DNA from: Oscillospiraceae bacterium | Lineage (GTDB): Bacteria; Bacillota; Clostridia; Oscillospirales; Acutalibacteraceae | Assembly: GCA_009779495.1 (NCBI GenBank) | Contig: WRED01000024.1 | Coordinates: forward strand, 1 to 32,914 | Length of the DNA stretch: 32,914 bases | Direction: 5' to 3' | Shown: positions 31,765 through 32,914 of the stretch, piece after piece | How the letters are laid out: each line of letters opens with the position of its first letter | Position numbering within the stretch: the first letter of the stretch is position 1 | Notes under the pieces: model-generated | What the model was told of the DNA's origin: nothing | Databases searched by the model: none | What the model saw: the letters and a program-made list of their open reading frames with translations, nothing else | Position numbers and translations under genes: made by a program

Positions 31765-32355
31765 GTGAAAAAAATTATTAAAGTTTTTCTCGCGGTCTTC
31801 ATTCTCGCAGTTCTTGTTTTTTTAGGTTTTAAGACATTTCAGACGATATATGTGAGAAAAGAAGAAAAACTTTTTGACCCTAACAAAATAACCGCTGAAA
31901 TGGATGTAGGCACTGCTTTCAACCGTGTTGTCCCCTGCGAAGAAAAAGATGTTAAAATTATTGATGGGGGTTATATAAAAACAATTCAGAGTTATTTTCA
32001 GACTACGCCTGAGAATGCGGAGTTTTATCTGAATCATAGTACTGAATATTCGTATTATTGGGATGTTGGTATGACTATAACCAACGAATCAACGAAAGAA
32101 ATGCGGGGAGTACAATTAAAGTTGATTGACGGAGATAATTCATTGTTTGTTGAAGGTGGTTCATTGTCTGAAAGATATTTGGGTATCAAGAGAGGAGAAA
32201 TAGATAAGTCCGGTGCAATTCTGATCATACGGGACGAAGGGTTGAGTGAAGAGGAAATCCTTGAAAAAATTCGCTCTTCTACTTTTGAGGTAACGTATAG
32301 TTACGAAATCTTGCGCAAACGTTATAGCGGTTCTGTTCCTGTAACTTTCAAGTAG
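31765..32355 (+). CDS. AT-rich gene for a single-pass membrane protein of unknown function
   Basis: The protein of 196 residues begins (GTG start, AAGGAG seven or so bases upstream) with a Lys-rich N-terminus and one membrane helix (about 5-22, VFLAVFILAVLVFLGF), followed by an outer domain that looks like a beta-sandwich (VGMTITNESTKEMRGVQLKL, EVTYSYEILRKRYSGSVPVTF). I do not recognise the family. Base composition and codon use are clearly more AT-rich than the flanking genes, and the gene is bracketed by two copies of the metallophosphoesterase 3' end, both pointing to insertion from elsewhere. Confidence 0.78.
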   Translation: MKKIIKVFLAVFILAVLVFLGFKTFQTIYVRKEEKLFDPNKITAEMDVGTAFNRVVPCEEKDVKIIDGGYIKTIQSYFQTTPENAEFYLNHSTEYSYYWDVGMTITNESTKEMRGVQLKLIDGDNSLFVEGGSLSERYLGIKRGEIDKSGAILIIRDEGLSEEEILEKIRSSTFEVTYSYEILRKRYSGSVPVTFK

Positions 32356-32400
32356 CGCACTGAACCCGCGCCTGTAGGCCGCAAAAACTAAGCCCCGCCG

Positions 32401-32484
32401 CGCAAGAGCTACCGATTCACGATGGGCGACAGCGAACGGGAATGGCGGGCAAGGCGCGGGACTTCACTGCGGCTTGGCGATGAC
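32401..32484 (+). pseudogene. Duplicated 3' end fragment of the metallophosphoesterase gene
   Basis: GAGCTACCGATTCACGATGG and what follows match 31617-31696 at about nine of ten bases. A one-base deletion breaks the frame and no reading frame leads in, so it is not translated. Fainter similarity continues to the left (CCTGTAGGCCGC against the upstream part of copy 1). The stretch 32356-32598 holds otherwise only the hairpin at 32521-32557. Confidence 0.8.
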
Positions 32485-32520
32485 TGTGTCAAATATTTTG
32501 AACTGCGCCGAACCTATAGC

Positions 32521-32557
32521 AATAAAAATCCACCGGCTAAGTCGGTGGATTTTTATT
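32521..32557. terminator. Bidirectional intrinsic terminator, perfect 15-base stem
   Basis: AATAAAAATCCACCG and CGGTGGATTTTTATT pair perfectly around GCTAAGT, with T-rich sequence on both strands. It lies between the plus-strand AT-rich gene and the minus-strand rubredoxin gene and can end both. The left arm is identical to that of the IS200-type end at 22797, so it may derive from such an element. Confidence 0.85.
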
Positions 32558-32598
32558 GTTGATAAGTCAAATCAAATTTTCAATTTCCACTGTCTGTT

Positions 32599-32754
32599 TT
32601 ATAAAGGGGAAAAGGAATCCTTGCCCGCACCGCAAAGCGGGCATTCCCAATCGTCGGGAAGCTCGTCCCATTTCGCCGCGGGCGCTATGCCGTTGTCGGG
32701 ATCTCCGGCTGCTTCGTCATAGATATAACCGCACACATCGCATACATATTCCAT
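32599..32754 (-). CDS. Rubredoxin
   Basis: The 51-residue protein [20 protein letters not shown]... has both iron-binding pairs, CDVCGY (5-10) and CPLCGA (38-43 or so), with the PDNGI and [11 protein letters not shown] segments of classic rubredoxins, at normal length. It carries one electron on an Fe(Cys)4 centre in the cytoplasm, typically to oxygen- or peroxide-detoxifying enzymes in anaerobes. The start is set by GGAGG nine bases before the ATG at 32754; upstream extension to 32850 would add an unrelated basic tail. It is monocistronic, followed by the hairpin at 32521-32557. Confidence 0.95.
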   Translation of the reverse strand: MEYVCDVCGYIYDEAAGDPDNGIAPAAKWDELPDDWECPLCGAGKDSFSPL

Positions 32755-32794
32755 GTTCACGTACCTCCTCTCTTTAAGTTTAAGTAGTTTGACT

Positions 32795-32914
32795 AGGGCG
32801 TGTTTGAAAAATCCCCGTGTGTGGATTTTTGAGTGATTTTTTCGCCGCACAAGGCGAAATTTTGCAGGAATACGCCCGTATTTCGAAAAATTTTAACGCA
32901 GTGCGACGGAAAAA
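32795..32914. repeat. Foldback element, copy C (cut by the window end)
   Basis: GAAAAATCCCCGTGTGTGG, GATTTTTGAGTGATTTTTTC and CGCCGCAC form the left arm; the start of the right arm, GTGCGACGGAAAAA, is visible before the sequence stops, so about 40 bases are missing. The arm aligns with copy A (AAAAACCCCCGT, GATTTGTG, TTTTTTCGCC) and copy B (GATTTTTGAGCGATTTTTG). It lies directly upstream of the rubredoxin gene. Confidence 0.75.

Overview
The window looks like a chromosomal contig from an anaerobic, endospore-forming Gram-positive bacterium of the Clostridia. The pointers are a spoIIE homologue behind a promoter of the Spo0A-dependent type, a rubredoxin, a class B sortase with repeat-rich surface proteins, a PfoR-type PTS EIIC, a GPH-family transporter, strong GGAGG-type ribosome binding sites and sigma-A-like promoters. 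The DNA is visibly GC-rich except for one AT-rich gene near the right end (31765-32355). Both ends of the window lie in members of one foldback repeat family, which suggests the contig broke at repeats.

Left part (1-5.1 kb, nearly all on the minus strand): a foldback element, an ECF sigma factor with an overlapping single-pass membrane partner, a LOG-family nucleosidase, a compact type I toxin-antitoxin locus not previously marked by an open reading frame (2567-2842), a GNAT-like acyltransferase and an extended SDR/epimerase.

Surface region (5.1-14.1 kb, minus strand): one long operon runs from a promoter at 11590-11618 through a 1038-residue DUF5979-repeat/Cna-B surface protein, a class B sortase, a LytTR response regulator with Glu at the phosphoacceptor position, a cysteine-motif membrane protein and a two-TM protein carrying a pilin-like (FctA/Spy0128) domain and a DUF11 domain. 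The four downstream junctions are overlapping or nearly so. Upstream lies a second small operon: a DivIVA-like coiled coil, a signal-peptidase (SipW-type) homologue lacking its catalytic Ser and His, and a TasA/CalY-like membrane-anchored protein with a C-terminal EF-hand loop. Together they look like a cell-surface assembly system with its own regulator.

Middle (14.1-22.7 kb): two uncharacterised membrane proteins (one TPR-like with a zinc ribbon), then a PTS EIIC (PfoR-like) with two Gfo/Idh/MocA oxidoreductases, then rlmB, all on the minus strand, and spoIIE on the plus strand.

Right part (22.7-32.9 kb): a decayed IS200-type transposase remnant, a secreted DUF4838 glycosidase-like protein (minus), and divergently from it a tight plus-strand operon: GDPD-type phosphodiesterase, hydroxypyruvate-isomerase-like TIM barrel, GPH sugar transporter, cytoplasmic metallophosphoesterase, secreted metallophosphoesterase. 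The set suggests uptake and breakdown of a glycan or glycoside carrying phosphoester groups. After it come the AT-rich membrane-protein gene, bracketed by a duplicated 3' end of the metallophosphoesterase gene, a perfect hairpin terminator, a rubredoxin gene and the right-hand foldback element. I see no rRNA, tRNA, CRISPR array or prophage genes.
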